DNA of 24,276 nt from Chloroflexota bacterium (GTDB lineage: Bacteria; Chloroflexota; Anaerolineae; Caldilineales; Caldilineaceae): positions 1-24,276 of the forward strand of contig JAGWYN010000053.1 of NCBI GenBank assembly GCA_018969295.1, in the 5' to 3' direction. Made by a program: the position numbers and the translations under genes. The notes below the pieces were generated by a model, which saw only the letters and a list, made by a program, of their open reading frames with translations, did no database searches and was not told the DNA's origin. Below are positions 1 to 7,741 of the stretch, one piece after another. Position 1 is the stretch's first letter, and every line of letters starts with the position of its first letter.

Positions 1-954
1 CCAGCGCTCCTCCACCGGAACCGGGGTCTGCTCAACCAGCCGGGCAACCACCGTGCGGGCACTCTGCCCGCGCAGCCGACTTTCCGGGCTCAGAATCAGC
101 CGGTGGGCCAGCACCGGCTGGGCCAGCTGCTGCAGGTCGTCTGGGATGACAAACTCGCGGCCGCGCAGCGCCGCCAACGCCTGGGCAGCACGCAGCCAGG
201 CAAGCGCCCCGCGCGGGCTGACCCCAAGCTCCACCGCCGGGTCCTGCCGCGAGGCGTGCACCAGGTCGAGCAGATAGTCCTCGACGACCGGCTCGCAAGC
301 CACCTGGCGACAGCGGGCGACAATCTGACGGAGCTCAGCCGCACCGAGCAGCGGCTGCACCTCGGCCAGCGGGTTGTGGGCCCGAAAGCGGCGCAGGAGG
401 GTGCGCTCCTCCTCGCGCGCCGGATAGCCGATCGCCGTCCGCAGCAAAAAACGGTCCAGCTGCGCCTCCGGCAGCGGAAAGGTCCCCTCCAGCTCGACCG
501 GGTTCTGGGTGGCCAGCACCAAAAAAGGATAGGCCAGCGGACGGGTGACGCCGTCGACGGTGACCTGACGCTCTTCCATCGCTTCGAGCAGGGCTGCCTG
601 GGTGCGCGGCCCCGCTCGGTTGATCTCGTCGGCCAGCAAAATTTCGGCGTGGATCGGCCCGCCCCGATACTCGAAGTCCCCACTCTTCTGGTTGAAAACG
701 TTGACGCCGGTGATGTCGGAAGGCAGCAGGTCAGGGGTGAACTGGATGCGGCTGAACGAACAGCCGAGCGTGCGCGCCAGGGCCTTGGCCAGGGTCGTCT
801 TGCCCATCCCCGGCACATCTTCGAGCAGGAGATGTCCGTCGCAGAAGAGCGCGACCAGCAGCAGCTCGATGACCTCGTCTTTGCCGACGATCACAGAGCC
901 CACCGCACGCTTCAGCCGGGCCGCCGCCTCAGCAATTTGTTGAACGGTATCCAT
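1..954 (-). CDS. MoxR-family AAA+ ATPase, 3' end beyond the window
   Basis: The gene reads leftward from an ATG at 954 and stays open to base 1, so only the first 318 codons are present; the family is usually about 310-330 aa, so little is missing. Visible motifs are Walker A (EDVPGMGKTT, residues 45-54), Walker B (ILLADEINRA, about 105-114), sensor 1 (LATQNP, 147-152) and EAQLDRF (163-169). These identify a MoxR-type AAA+ ATPase. The family acts as cytoplasmic chaperone-like ATPases, typically beside DUF58/VWA-domain proteins, which would lie to the left and are not visible. No Shine-Dalgarno sequence precedes the ATG; instead a TGG-TATAAC element ends 9 bases upstream, so the mRNA may be nearly leaderless. 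The secreted DUF4091-type gene lies 66 bases upstream on the same strand, and co-transcription is possible. The family call is firm; the partner or substrate is unknown. Confidence 0.93.
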   Translation of the reverse strand, partial: MDTVQQIAEAAARLKRAVGSVIVGKDEVIELLLVALFCDGHLLLEDVPGMGKTTLAKALARTLGCSFSRIQFTPDLLPSDITGVNVFNQKSGDFEYRGGPIHAEILLADEINRAGPRTQAALLEAMEERQVTVDGVTRPLAYPFLVLATQNPVELEGTFPLPEAQLDRFLLRTAIGYPAREEERTLLRRFRAHNPLAEVQPLLGAAELRQIVARCRQVACEPVVEDYLLDLVHASRQDPAVELGVSPRGALAWLRAAQALAALRGREFVIPDDLQQLAQPVLAHRLILSPESRLRGQSARTVVARLVEQTPVPVEERW

Positions 955-963
955 CTTGACTTC

Positions 964-993
964 GTTATACCATACCGGCCCCCGCCCCCCCAA
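964..993 (-). promoter_or_regulatory. Candidate extended -10 promoter for the MoxR gene
   Basis: On the minus strand TTGGGG (993-988) is followed after 18 bases by TATAAC (969-964), which is preceded by TGG, an extended -10 form. The predicted start of transcription is around 957, only a few bases from the ATG at 954. That fits the missing Shine-Dalgarno sequence. It was found by eye and not tested. Confidence 0.45.
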
Positions 994-1020
994 GCGGACG
1001 GCGCGCTCCGCCAGACGATT

Positions 1021-3087
1021 TCAGCCCGGACGAGCCAGAACTGTCGGCAGATAGATCGAAAAAGGCAGCGCGTGGGGCCGTTCGAGGATCTGCGCCAGTG
1101 CCCACCGGGCCGCCTCCCACACATCAGGGTCGGTGGACCAGCTGATGTCGGCGCGCACCCAGGTCGGGTCTGCCGGGTCGCTGACCCCATATTCCCAGGT
1201 GACAGTCGGCACCAGGCTGGCGACGATCTGCTGCACCGCTGCCGGGTCGACCGCAGCAGCCAGGGTCAGATAATCGACATCCTGGATTCCACGACGCCAC
1301 TGCTTGAGACGCAGCGAAGCCAAGGGGCCGGCAACCCCGTAGCTTTCCTCCGGATAGACACTCTCTGTGCCCGGGTAGAAAAGCACACCGTCGCCGTTGT
1401 TGTAGTTCCAGCCGCTCTTGCCCCGCACCGGGTCGTCGTCCGTGTAGCAGCCGAAGGTCTGGGCCTGGCGGAAGAGATTGGTCCAGCCAGCAGGGTCGTC
1501 GTAGCCGTAACATTGGAAATTGGTGTAGTAGGTGCTCTCCCATTTGAACCAACGGTCGATCCCCTGCTTGAACTGAGTCCAGCCCAGCTGGCGCAGTGCC
1601 ACCCCGTCGTCTTCGATGGCGAACGAACCGGTCGCAGGCCGATGGCCGTTGTAGAGAAAAAAACGTTTTGCCGGGTCGGCTCGCAAGCTGGCCAACGCTG
1701 CCTCCCAGGCCGCACGCTCGCCGATCGTGGCGGCGCTGGCCGGGATCTCCAGGCTGGGGGTGTGGGCGGTCGCGTCGGGCAGCGGCAGCGTGGCCAGCGC
1801 TTTGAGCCGCCGCCCAGAACCCGGGTTGTCGTCCAGCCAGCGCGCCCACAGCTCTGTCTGGGGAAAGTCGTCGGATTCATCCACCAGGTAGAGAAAGTAT
1901 TCGACCGGGGTGGCAAAAGTTTGCCCTTCAAACCAGTCGACCCAGGCGTCGCTGCCGCGCCACAGCGCCTCCTGGCCCTCCCCCGGCCAAGGCCACTGGC
2001 CATAGGTGCCGATGCTGTAGACCCCATTGCCGACCCCCACGCCAACCCCGTCGTAGCCGTAGGCGGGCGTGAACAACTCTCCGCTCAGCCGCTTCACCCA
2101 GCCATCCCCCATCTGTTCGAGCGGGGTGCTGCCTTCGATCATGGAAATTTTGTGGCGGTGCGCCAGCTGAACATGGCGGTCGGCCAGCGCCAACCCCTGG
2201 GTGTAGACCGCTGTGCCCGCTGCCGGCCAGCGGTGCTCTGCCCCCAGATAGCGGTGGTTGATCTCTTCCTGGCTGAAAAAGAGCATGGTCCTGGCGCTGG
2301 GCAGGTCGGGCAGGGTGAAATGAAGCACAGACAGCCGGACCGGCACCGCACGCACGCGGCTTCCAGCTTCTTGAATCTCGATTGTGCCGCTGTAAACCCC
2401 GGCTGGTGTGCTCTTGGGGATGTAGATGTCGACCCAGATCGACTGGTTGGTGCCCGCCGGGATCGTAAAGGGGCTCTGCAGCGCCAGCGGCACGGCAATC
2501 TCCGGGTAGAGTTTGTTGTGGCAGGGCCTGTCGGTCCACAACCCGCTGCCCTCGCCCTCGCCCGTGTAGGGGCGACGGCAGCGCTCCGGCACATGGCGCT
2601 CGTCGTAGTCTTCGTAGGCCAGCCGACTGATCCCCTCGATCTCCAGATAGCGCACGAAGAAGAGTTCGATGGAACGGCCCAGATAGTGGAAGAGGGTGCT
2701 GCTGGTGGCCTGGGTGGTGGTTATCGTGGCCGCTGCACCGTCCAGATGGGTCAGGCTGACCTGCAGCGGGCCGGTCGAATGGGCGGGTGCTTCCAGCACC
2801 AGGTTGAAGCCCAGCACCTCGTTGCGCGCCCCAAAAAGCGTCACGGTCGTGCCGTCCCAGACAGAATTGTGCACAGCGCTGGGGTCAGCAGTCGCCCGCA
2901 GTTCGTCGCGTGTGACCTTGTCTCCCCCCTCATTGGCCCAGACCGCAGCGAGCGAGGCCCCAGGTGCCTGGGCTGCGACAGGCCAGCCCCACAGCCCCCA
3001 CAGCAACCCCCACAACAGCAGCCCCGCCCCCAAGCTCGAAAAGAGAACCAGAGCACCCACCACGAGTTTTTTCTGGATGGCCATCAT
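1021..3087 (-). CDS. Secreted DUF4091 / glycoside-hydrolase-like protein with YLP tail
   Basis: Start chosen at the ATG at 3087 (a second ATG follows directly) because AGGAGG lies at 3099-3094, six bases upstream; the frame is open further upstream but without support. The product is 688 aa. Residues about 5-40 form a hydrophobic export signal ending WPVAAQAP. The middle has beta-rich segments including SIWVDIYIPKSTPAGVYSG, a pattern seen in DUF4091 and carbohydrate-active proteins. The C-terminal half carries NYNNGDGVLFYPG and ASLRLKQWRRGIQDVDYL, typical of the DUF4091 domain, often found fused to glycosidase-like barrels. The protein ends PFSIYLPTVLARPG, the same kind of tail as the large protein at 18971-23170. 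The substrate is unknown; extracellular polysaccharide or glycan processing is inferred. A good extended -10 lies about 60 bases upstream. Confidence 0.85.
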   Translation of the reverse strand: MMAIQKKLVVGALVLFSSLGAGLLLWGLLWGLWGWPVAAQAPGASLAAVWANEGGDKVTRDELRATADPSAVHNSVWDGTTVTLFGARNEVLGFNLVLEAPAHSTGPLQVSLTHLDGAAATITTTQATSSTLFHYLGRSIELFFVRYLEIEGISRLAYEDYDERHVPERCRRPYTGEGEGSGLWTDRPCHNKLYPEIAVPLALQSPFTIPAGTNQSIWVDIYIPKSTPAGVYSGTIEIQEAGSRVRAVPVRLSVLHFTLPDLPSARTMLFFSQEEINHRYLGAEHRWPAAGTAVYTQGLALADRHVQLAHRHKISMIEGSTPLEQMGDGWVKRLSGELFTPAYGYDGVGVGVGNGVYSIGTYGQWPWPGEGQEALWRGSDAWVDWFEGQTFATPVEYFLYLVDESDDFPQTELWARWLDDNPGSGRRLKALATLPLPDATAHTPSLEIPASAATIGERAAWEAALASLRADPAKRFFLYNGHRPATGSFAIEDDGVALRQLGWTQFKQGIDRWFKWESTYYTNFQCYGYDDPAGWTNLFRQAQTFGCYTDDDPVRGKSGWNYNNGDGVLFYPGTESVYPEESYGVAGPLASLRLKQWRRGIQDVDYLTLAAAVDPAAVQQIVASLVPTVTWEYGVSDPADPTWVRADISWSTDPDVWEAARWALAQILERPHALPFSIYLPTVLARPG

Positions 3088-3145
3088 GGCTTGCCTCCTG
3101 AACGCGTCGGCTGGCAGCCAGACTGTGCCTGGCTTCCCCCTCTCT

Positions 3146-3156
3146 ATTATAGCACA
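3146..3156 (-). promoter_or_regulatory. Extended -10 promoter for the DUF4091 gene
   Basis: The minus strand reads TGTGCTATAAT here: a perfect TATAAT at 3151-3146 with a TGC extension. Predicted transcription start is near 3139, giving a leader of about 50 bases to the ATG at 3087. No good -35 is seen at 16-17 bases, which is common for extended -10 promoters. The same TGTGCTATAnT occurs upstream of lacI. Confidence 0.6.
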
Positions 3157-3200
3157 AAATAGCGGGAATTGGGAAAGATGGCGCCGCACACGGGTCCAGT

Positions 3201-3225
3201 CGATCTGAAATCAGCAAACAGATCG
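3201..3225. repeat. Small inverted repeat in the divergent intergenic region
   Basis: CGATCTG (3201-3207) and CAGATCG (3219-3225) form a 7-bp inverted repeat with an 11-base spacer. It lies upstream of both the leftward DUF4091 gene and the rightward small gene, in a stretch less GC-rich than the genes around it. It could be an operator or chance; no function can be read from it. Confidence 0.25.
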
Positions 3226-3233
3226 AGACAGAT

Positions 3234-3262
3234 TTGCCTGAAATGGGATGGGTGGATAACAT
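3234..3262 (+). promoter_or_regulatory. Weak candidate promoter for the 3329-4323 gene pair
   Basis: TTGCCT (3234-3239) and TAACAT (3257-3262) are separated by 17 bases and lie in the less GC-rich gap of 3088-3328. Transcription would begin near 3269. The match to the consensus is partial, so confidence is low. Apart from this, the inverted repeat at 3201-3225 and a 10-bp direct repeat (TCTGAAATCA at 3204 and 3305), I see nothing in this gap. Confidence 0.25.
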
Positions 3263-3328
3263 TTCGTGCAACTGGCGGTCAACTGAGTCCCATCTGTACG
3301 AATTTCTGAAATCAAGTAGACGCTCTCT

Positions 3329-3460
3329 ATGCACAGCTACCAGCCCTTTGTCCTCACGTTGTGCGGCCGCCTGGCGTACACCGAGCACGATCCGCAGCAC
3401 GAGTTCCAGATCGCGGCGCCGGGCTACCGCAGGGCAGGCGCAGGGCAGCGTGCGCCATGA
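3329..3460 (+). CDS. Small ORF (43 aa) overlapping the next gene by ATGA
   Basis: An ATG at 3329 opens 43 codons, beginning MHSYQPFVLTLCGRLAYTE and ending QRAP, with the stop TGA at 3458-3460. The stop overlaps the ATG of the next gene (3457) in an ATGA arrangement, typical of translationally coupled pairs. Third codon positions are mostly G or C, like real genes here. There is no clear Shine-Dalgarno sequence, and I recognise no domain. It may be a small partner of the downstream protein, a leader peptide, or a remnant of a longer gene. It could also be a chance ORF, since long frames open easily at this GC content. Confidence 0.35.
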   Translation: MHSYQPFVLTLCGRLAYTEHDPQHEFQIAAPGYRRAGAGQRAP

Positions 3461-4323
3461 GCGCTGCTCGCAGCAGCCGGCCTCCCCTGATCCGTGCCCG
3501 CATCGTCGAGATGCTGGGGCCGCTGGTCGCCCGCGCCAGCGAATGGCCGTTGAGCCAGCTGCCGCGGGCGGATGTGCTCTCCATGTATGATCTGGTCGCC
3601 ACCTATCAACTTGCCTGCCAGGCGCGCACGATTCTCTTCTCCACCGAGCAGGCGCTGGCGCTGCTGCCTGCGCTTGACCGCTTCACCGCAGCGCTGGCCG
3701 AGCACCGTCTGCCCTTTCCGGTCACACTTTTGCAGTTCACGACGCCGATCGCCGAGGCCGACCTGCTGCCCTACCCGGAAATTTTGCCCGACCCGGTCGC
3801 CGTCGCCGACGACCGCATTCTGGCACTGCTGCTCTCGCAGGACGAGACGCAGGAGGGGGCGCTGCTCAACACTGCCGGCGCCTGGTTTCAGAGCGGCGCA
3901 GTCAACCGCGTCGCCTGGCCCGACGACCCGCACGCGCACCTGCGCCTGCCTGACCCCGACGCGCCCAATGCCGACCACCGGCTGGCCAACAAAATTGCCT
4001 TGCGCGCACTGGCGATCGCCTGCATCGCCTACATCAACTGCGAAAACATCACGCTCGACCATCACCCCGCAGACGCCAAACTCAACCGCTCGCGCGTCAG
4101 CAAAGGCAAAAAGCCCTTTGACGACTACTATGTGTGCCGCCTGGTCACACGCCGCGGGCAGGAGGGCAGCGAACCGACGAAGGGGGGCAGCGGACCAGGG
4201 CATCGCTTCGACGTGCGCGGCCACTTCCGCCGGCTGCCCGACGGCCGGCTGACCTGGGTGCGGGCGCACCAGCGCGGGCTGGTGCATGAGCTGTATGTGC
4301 CGAGTGTGCGGAAAGTGGAGTAG
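3457..4323 (+). CDS. Uncharacterised 288-aa protein
   Basis: I chose the ATG at 3457 (MSAARSSRPPLIRARIVEML), which overlaps the preceding small ORF by ATGA; the frame is open back to 3361 but the added residues are Arg/Gly/Pro-rich and look like read-through. There is no signal peptide or membrane segment. The N-terminal two thirds look helical. The middle has ALAIACIAYINCENITLD, followed by a basic linker with SRVSKGKKPFDDYYVCRL. The C-terminus has GHRFDVRGHFRRL, WVRAHQRG and HELYVPSVRKVE, a His/Arg-rich layout I loosely associate from memory with phage- or plasmid-linked proteins; this is unverified. Function is unknown. The next gene begins 3 bases after the stop, with its ribosome site inside this gene's end. 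Confidence 0.7.
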   Translation: MSAARSSRPPLIRARIVEMLGPLVARASEWPLSQLPRADVLSMYDLVATYQLACQARTILFSTEQALALLPALDRFTAALAEHRLPFPVTLLQFTTPIAEADLLPYPEILPDPVAVADDRILALLLSQDETQEGALLNTAGAWFQSGAVNRVAWPDDPHAHLRLPDPDAPNADHRLANKIALRALAIACIAYINCENITLDHHPADAKLNRSRVSKGKKPFDDYYVCRLVTRRGQEGSEPTKGGSGPGHRFDVRGHFRRLPDGRLTWVRAHQRGLVHELYVPSVRKVE

Positions 4324-4326
4324 ACC

Positions 4327-6372
4327 GTGCAGACCCTTCGGGCAGCTCGCTGCTTTGGACAGAGGCCGGGGCAGACGAAAGCAGCGGCACCGATGGACGA
4401 AGTCCGCATCCGCAGCTTGAGGCGGACAACGGCGCTGATGGCGTTGGTCGCTGGCGTCGGCGTCATCTTGCTGGCGTCGCCCTGGCCCGGCGAGCATGGC
4501 TGGCAGATGTTTCTGTTGGCGGCACTCTGGATTGCAACGTGCAGGACGGTCTACGTGCTGGCGGATCGGTGGTTCACGGGCGCTCATCTGCTGCTGCTGA
4601 CGACCTTTTCCGGCATGGTCGTCCTGGCCGTCCAGTGGTTTGAAATGCCGGTGTTTGCTCTGTTGTTGTTTCTGCCGCCGGTGCTGGCCGGGCTGTGGGC
4701 CAGTTGGACGGCGAGTGCGCTGGTGTGGGCGGCCATGGCTGCGCTGCTGCTGTGGGCGCCGGGTGTCACAGCCGCCGTGAGCGAGGCGAACACGGTCAGG
4801 GTCGCCGGCGTCATGGCGCTTCTGGCGACAGTGGTTTGGATGCTCAGCCGGGACTTTGCCGCCGAACTGTCGCAGACCTGGCAGCGGGCCGAGTATGCGC
4901 AGCATCTGGTCGACGAAGCACGCAGCCAGCGGCTCGAACTGCGCCAGGTGGAAGAAGATCTGCTGCAAGCCAACCGCGAACAGATTCGGCTGCTGAACCG
5001 TCTCGAAGCGTTGAACCAGATCGCCGAAGAGGCGCGCCAGACCAAGCAGGCGTTCATTGCCAATGTCAGCCATGAGCTGCGCACCCCCCTGAACATGGTC
5101 ATTGCCTATGCCGAACTGATTACGCAGACCCCGCATCTGTACAGCCGACGCCTGCCTGCAGCGCTGCTGGCCGACATGAATGTCATTCTGCGCAACAGCC
5201 AGCACCTGTCTCGTCTGGTCGACGATGTGCTGGATCTGAGTCAGATCGAGACCGGGCGAATGGCGTTGAGCAAGGAGTGGGCCTCGATGGCCGAGATCGT
5301 CGAAACGGCGATGGAAACGGTCCGTCCACTCTTTCAGACCAAAAGCCTGCACCTGCACGTAGAGTTGGCCCCCGATCTGCCGGCGCTTTTTTGCGACAAA
5401 ACGCGCATTCGTCAGGTGCTCATCAATTTGCTCAGCAACGCGGGGCGCTTCACCGAAACAGGTGGGGTGACAGTTCGCGCGCGCGTCTGCGACAGACAGG
5501 TGGTCGTGAGCGTCATCGACACCGGCCCCGGCATCGGACCGGAGGAGCGGGAGCGGTTGTTTGAGCCGTTTCAACAACTCGACTCTTCGATCCGACGCAA
5601 ATATGGGGGCAGCGGGCTCGGACTGAACATCAGCAAACACTTCGTCGAAATGCATGAGGGACGCATCTGGCTGGAGAGCGAACCCGGACAGGGGAGCACC
5701 TTCCACGTATCCCTCCCCGTCGAGACGCCTCAATATGCTGCCGCTTTATCTCCAGGCAGCCGTCGCTCGGTTTCGCCCTTTCACGAGTACTATCCGCGCA
5801 CCCGGATGCGTGTCGCCAAAATCCCCCATGTGGGGCGGCGCTATGTCGTGCTCGACCAGGGCAGCACGCTGCCGCGGCTGCTGCGCCGATACGCCAATGA
5901 TGTGGAGATCGATCTGGCGAAAACGCCTGCGGAGGCGGTTGCCCTGCTCACCGAAGCCCCGGCGCAGGCGCTGGTGGTCAACTCGGCGAGCAGGACAGAG
6001 GAGGGATCGCTGGCTGCGCTTGCCGGCGCACTGCCCTATGACACGCCTGTGTTTGCCTGTTGGCTGACAAGCGACGATTCGGTGCACCAGTTGGGCATTG
6101 CCCGCTATCTGGTCAAACCCGTGGGCAGCGCGGTCTTGCTCGAGGCTGTGCGCGCGCTCCCGCCGCCCATTCGCACCGTGATGGTCGCCGACGATGAGCC
6201 AGAGCTGCTGCGCTTGTTCACGCGCACCCTGGCCGGAGCGCCGGAGCAGTGCTGGTTGCCGGCTACGGCATTCGCAGCTGGCTGGCGCCGCTGGACGGGC
6301 TGTACAGCGATGCCGAGCGCGCCGACATTCTCGACGCCGCCTACGCCGCTGGCAGCTACGAGGGCGCAATGA
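4327..6372 (+). CDS. Hybrid sensor histidine kinase, truncated in its second receiver domain
   Basis: A GTG at 4327 has GGAG six bases upstream (4317-4320); an ATG at 4393 is the alternative. The protein has about five membrane segments (residues 33-175), a coiled-coil linker (180-245), an H box (FIANVSHELRTPLN, phospho-acceptor His249) and an ATPase domain with N box (INLLSNAGRF), G1 (DTGPGIG) and G2 (YGGSGLGLN). A degenerate receiver follows (about 500-610, ending YLVKPV) without clear phospho-acceptor acids. A second receiver starts IRTVMVADDEPELLRLF at 616 but loses homology after about residue 638. The last 40 residues are out-of-frame sequence over a sugar-binding protein gene. The stop at 6372 is therefore not the native end. 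The kinase core looks functional; output through the second receiver is lost. A role in controlling the adjacent transport genes is a guess. Confidence 0.85.
   Translation: MQTLRAARCFGQRPGQTKAAAPMDEVRIRSLRRTTALMALVAGVGVILLASPWPGEHGWQMFLLAALWIATCRTVYVLADRWFTGAHLLLLTTFSGMVVLAVQWFEMPVFALLLFLPPVLAGLWASWTASALVWAAMAALLLWAPGVTAAVSEANTVRVAGVMALLATVVWMLSRDFAAELSQTWQRAEYAQHLVDEARSQRLELRQVEEDLLQANREQIRLLNRLEALNQIAEEARQTKQAFIANVSHELRTPLNMVIAYAELITQTPHLYSRRLPAALLADMNVILRNSQHLSRLVDDVLDLSQIETGRMALSKEWASMAEIVETAMETVRPLFQTKSLHLHVELAPDLPALFCDKTRIRQVLINLLSNAGRFTETGGVTVRARVCDRQVVVSVIDTGPGIGPEERERLFEPFQQLDSSIRRKYGGSGLGLNISKHFVEMHEGRIWLESEPGQGSTFHVSLPVETPQYAAALSPGSRRSVSPFHEYYPRTRMRVAKIPHVGRRYVVLDQGSTLPRLLRRYANDVEIDLAKTPAEAVALLTEAPAQALVVNSASRTEEGSLAALAGALPYDTPVFACWLTSDDSVHQLGIARYLVKPVGSAVLLEAVRALPPPIRTVMVADDEPELLRLFTRTLAGAPEQCWLPATAFAAGWRRWTGCTAMPSAPTFSTPPTPLAATRAQ
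6232..6247 (+). repeat. Tandem 8-bp repeat at the kinase/binding-protein junction
   Basis: GCCGGAGC occurs twice back to back (6232-6239 and 6240-6247), exactly where kinase homology in one frame stops and binding-protein homology in another begins. Short repeats at a join suggest slippage, microhomology-mediated deletion or an assembly error, though an 8-bp GC-rich duplicate can also be chance. Confidence 0.5.
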
Positions 6373-7214
6373 TCGCCGCGCCGCAGTTCACCTCAACCCA
6401 GCTCTTGTTTATCAACAAGGAGCTGTTTGAGCAGGCCGGTCTGCCCGTGCCGGGGCCGGACGATCGGCTGACCTACGAACAGATCGCCGATCTCGCCCAG
6501 CAGCTGACACAGGACACCGACGGCGACGGCGTCACCGACAGCTGGGGATTCACATGGGAGCAGACGATCCGCATCTACCAGCTGCAGGCGATGGCGGAGA
6601 GCCTGGGCGGTCAGGCCATTGGGGACGACGGCCTGACGGTGGAGGGTGTCATCAACGCGCAGCCGTGGGTCGACGCCTTCACCGATTATTCCAAGGCGTT
6701 CAACGACTGGAAATTTGCGCCCCCCAGCGACGTGAATGCACCGGAACTGTTTGCCCAGGGCAAGTTGGCGATGATGATTGCCGGCCCCTGGCAGATTCAG
6801 CGCTACTCCACCCTGAACGACGGCCCCGGCCCCGGCTTTGAGTGGGGCGTCTCGCGCCATCCGTATTTCGAGGGCGGCGAGATTGTCACCCCTACTGGCT
6901 CCTGGCACATTGGCATCAACGCCAACAGCAAGAACATGGAAGCCGCCATGCGCGTCGTCAACTGGTTCACCACCTCGAAGGGGGCAGAACTCTGGTGGCG
7001 CAAGGCCAGCGGCGACTTCCCTGCGCAGAAGTCGGTGTTGGCACTCTTCCAGACAGACCCGCAGTTCCAGGAAGGCACCTTTGCCTACATCAAGGTTGCG
7101 GCAGATGAGGCGACGGTCAACCCGGTGCCGCGCGCATTGACGCCAGGATTCCTGGAGTATGAACAGATTCTCCAGACGACCTTTGACGACCGATCGCCGT
7201 CTCGCTCAATGTGA
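6249..7214 (+). pseudogene. ABC sugar-binding protein fragment, both ends missing
   Basis: From about 6249 the frame encodes the body of an extracellular solute-binding protein (family 1): PQFTSTQLLFINKELFEQAG, the DTDGDGVTDSWGF loop, GKLAMMIAGPWQIQRY, PTGSWHIGINANSKN and TPGFLEYEQILQTTF. It lacks the signal peptide, lipobox and roughly the first 110 residues, and ends after about 313 residues where 30 or so C-terminal ones should follow. The GTG at 6249 is only the first possible start; there is no ribosome site. Homology stops near 7190, the last residues (DRSPSRSM) being out-of-frame permease sequence, and the TGA at 7212-7214 overlaps the next frame's GTG. An intact, only distantly similar binding-protein gene lies at 15064-16452. 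This copy cannot be exported as it stands. Confidence 0.8.
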
Positions 7215-7726
7215 CCGCCATCATCTGGGGGTTGGTGCTTGCGCAGAATGGCCTGTTGAACGGGTTGCTGCGCACTGTCGGGGTGCCTGCACAGCCCTTT
7301 CTGCAGTCGTCTGACCAGGCGCTGTGGTCGATTGTCATGATGGCGTCGTGGGTGGGCGTGCCCTACTGGGCACTCTTTATTCTTGCCGGCCTGCAAGGCA
7401 TTTCGCAGGAGCTCTACGAAGCTGCCGAGATGGACGGCGCCGGCATCCTGCAGCGGTTCAGCCAGGTGACGCTGCCGCTCCTGCGCAGGGTGCTGGTGTT
7501 CGTGTTGGTGGCGGACACCATTGCCAACTTCCTGCTCTTTGTGCCGGTCTTGATCCTGACTCGCGGCGGGCCGCAGCTCTCCACCAATACGTTGATGTTT
7601 GAAGCCTATCGACGTGGCTTCATCTTTGGCGACTTCGGCGTCTCGTCTGCGATGATTATGCTGCTTTTGTTTGCCACACTGGCAATCGTGGCTGTCGAAT
7701 TCTGGCTGCTGCGGACAAGCGATTGA
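7190..7726 (+). pseudogene. Sugar ABC permease (MalF/UgpA type), N-terminus missing
   Basis: Homology begins near 7190 (IAVSLNVTAIIWGL) and runs to the stop at 7726; the first usable start in frame is the GTG at 7211. The fragment aligns with the C-terminal 175 or so residues of the intact 290-aa permease at 14112-14984: the LIW region, the FILAGLQGI segment, the EAA loop (ELYEAAEMDGAGILQRF) that docks the ATPase, the LTRGGP motif and the last membrane helix. About 110 N-terminal residues, including two or three membrane helices, are absent. It joins directly to the truncated binding-protein gene, so a single lost segment of roughly 400-500 bp would explain both missing ends. It is likely non-functional unless the join is an assembly error. 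Confidence 0.8.
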
Positions 7727-7741
7727 AGAAGGGGCGAAAAA

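Noticed and set aside
103..3162. Plus-strand open frame of about 1019 codons
   Set aside because: It is antisense to the MoxR and DUF4091 genes, which have clear motifs and a ribosome site; the composition is low-complexity Arg/Gly/Gln-rich, as expected for a high-GC shadow frame.
3424..5733. Minus-strand open frame of about 769 codons
   Set aside because: It overlaps the kinase and the 288-aa gene on the other strand and shows no domain, only Gln/Arg/His-rich sequence.
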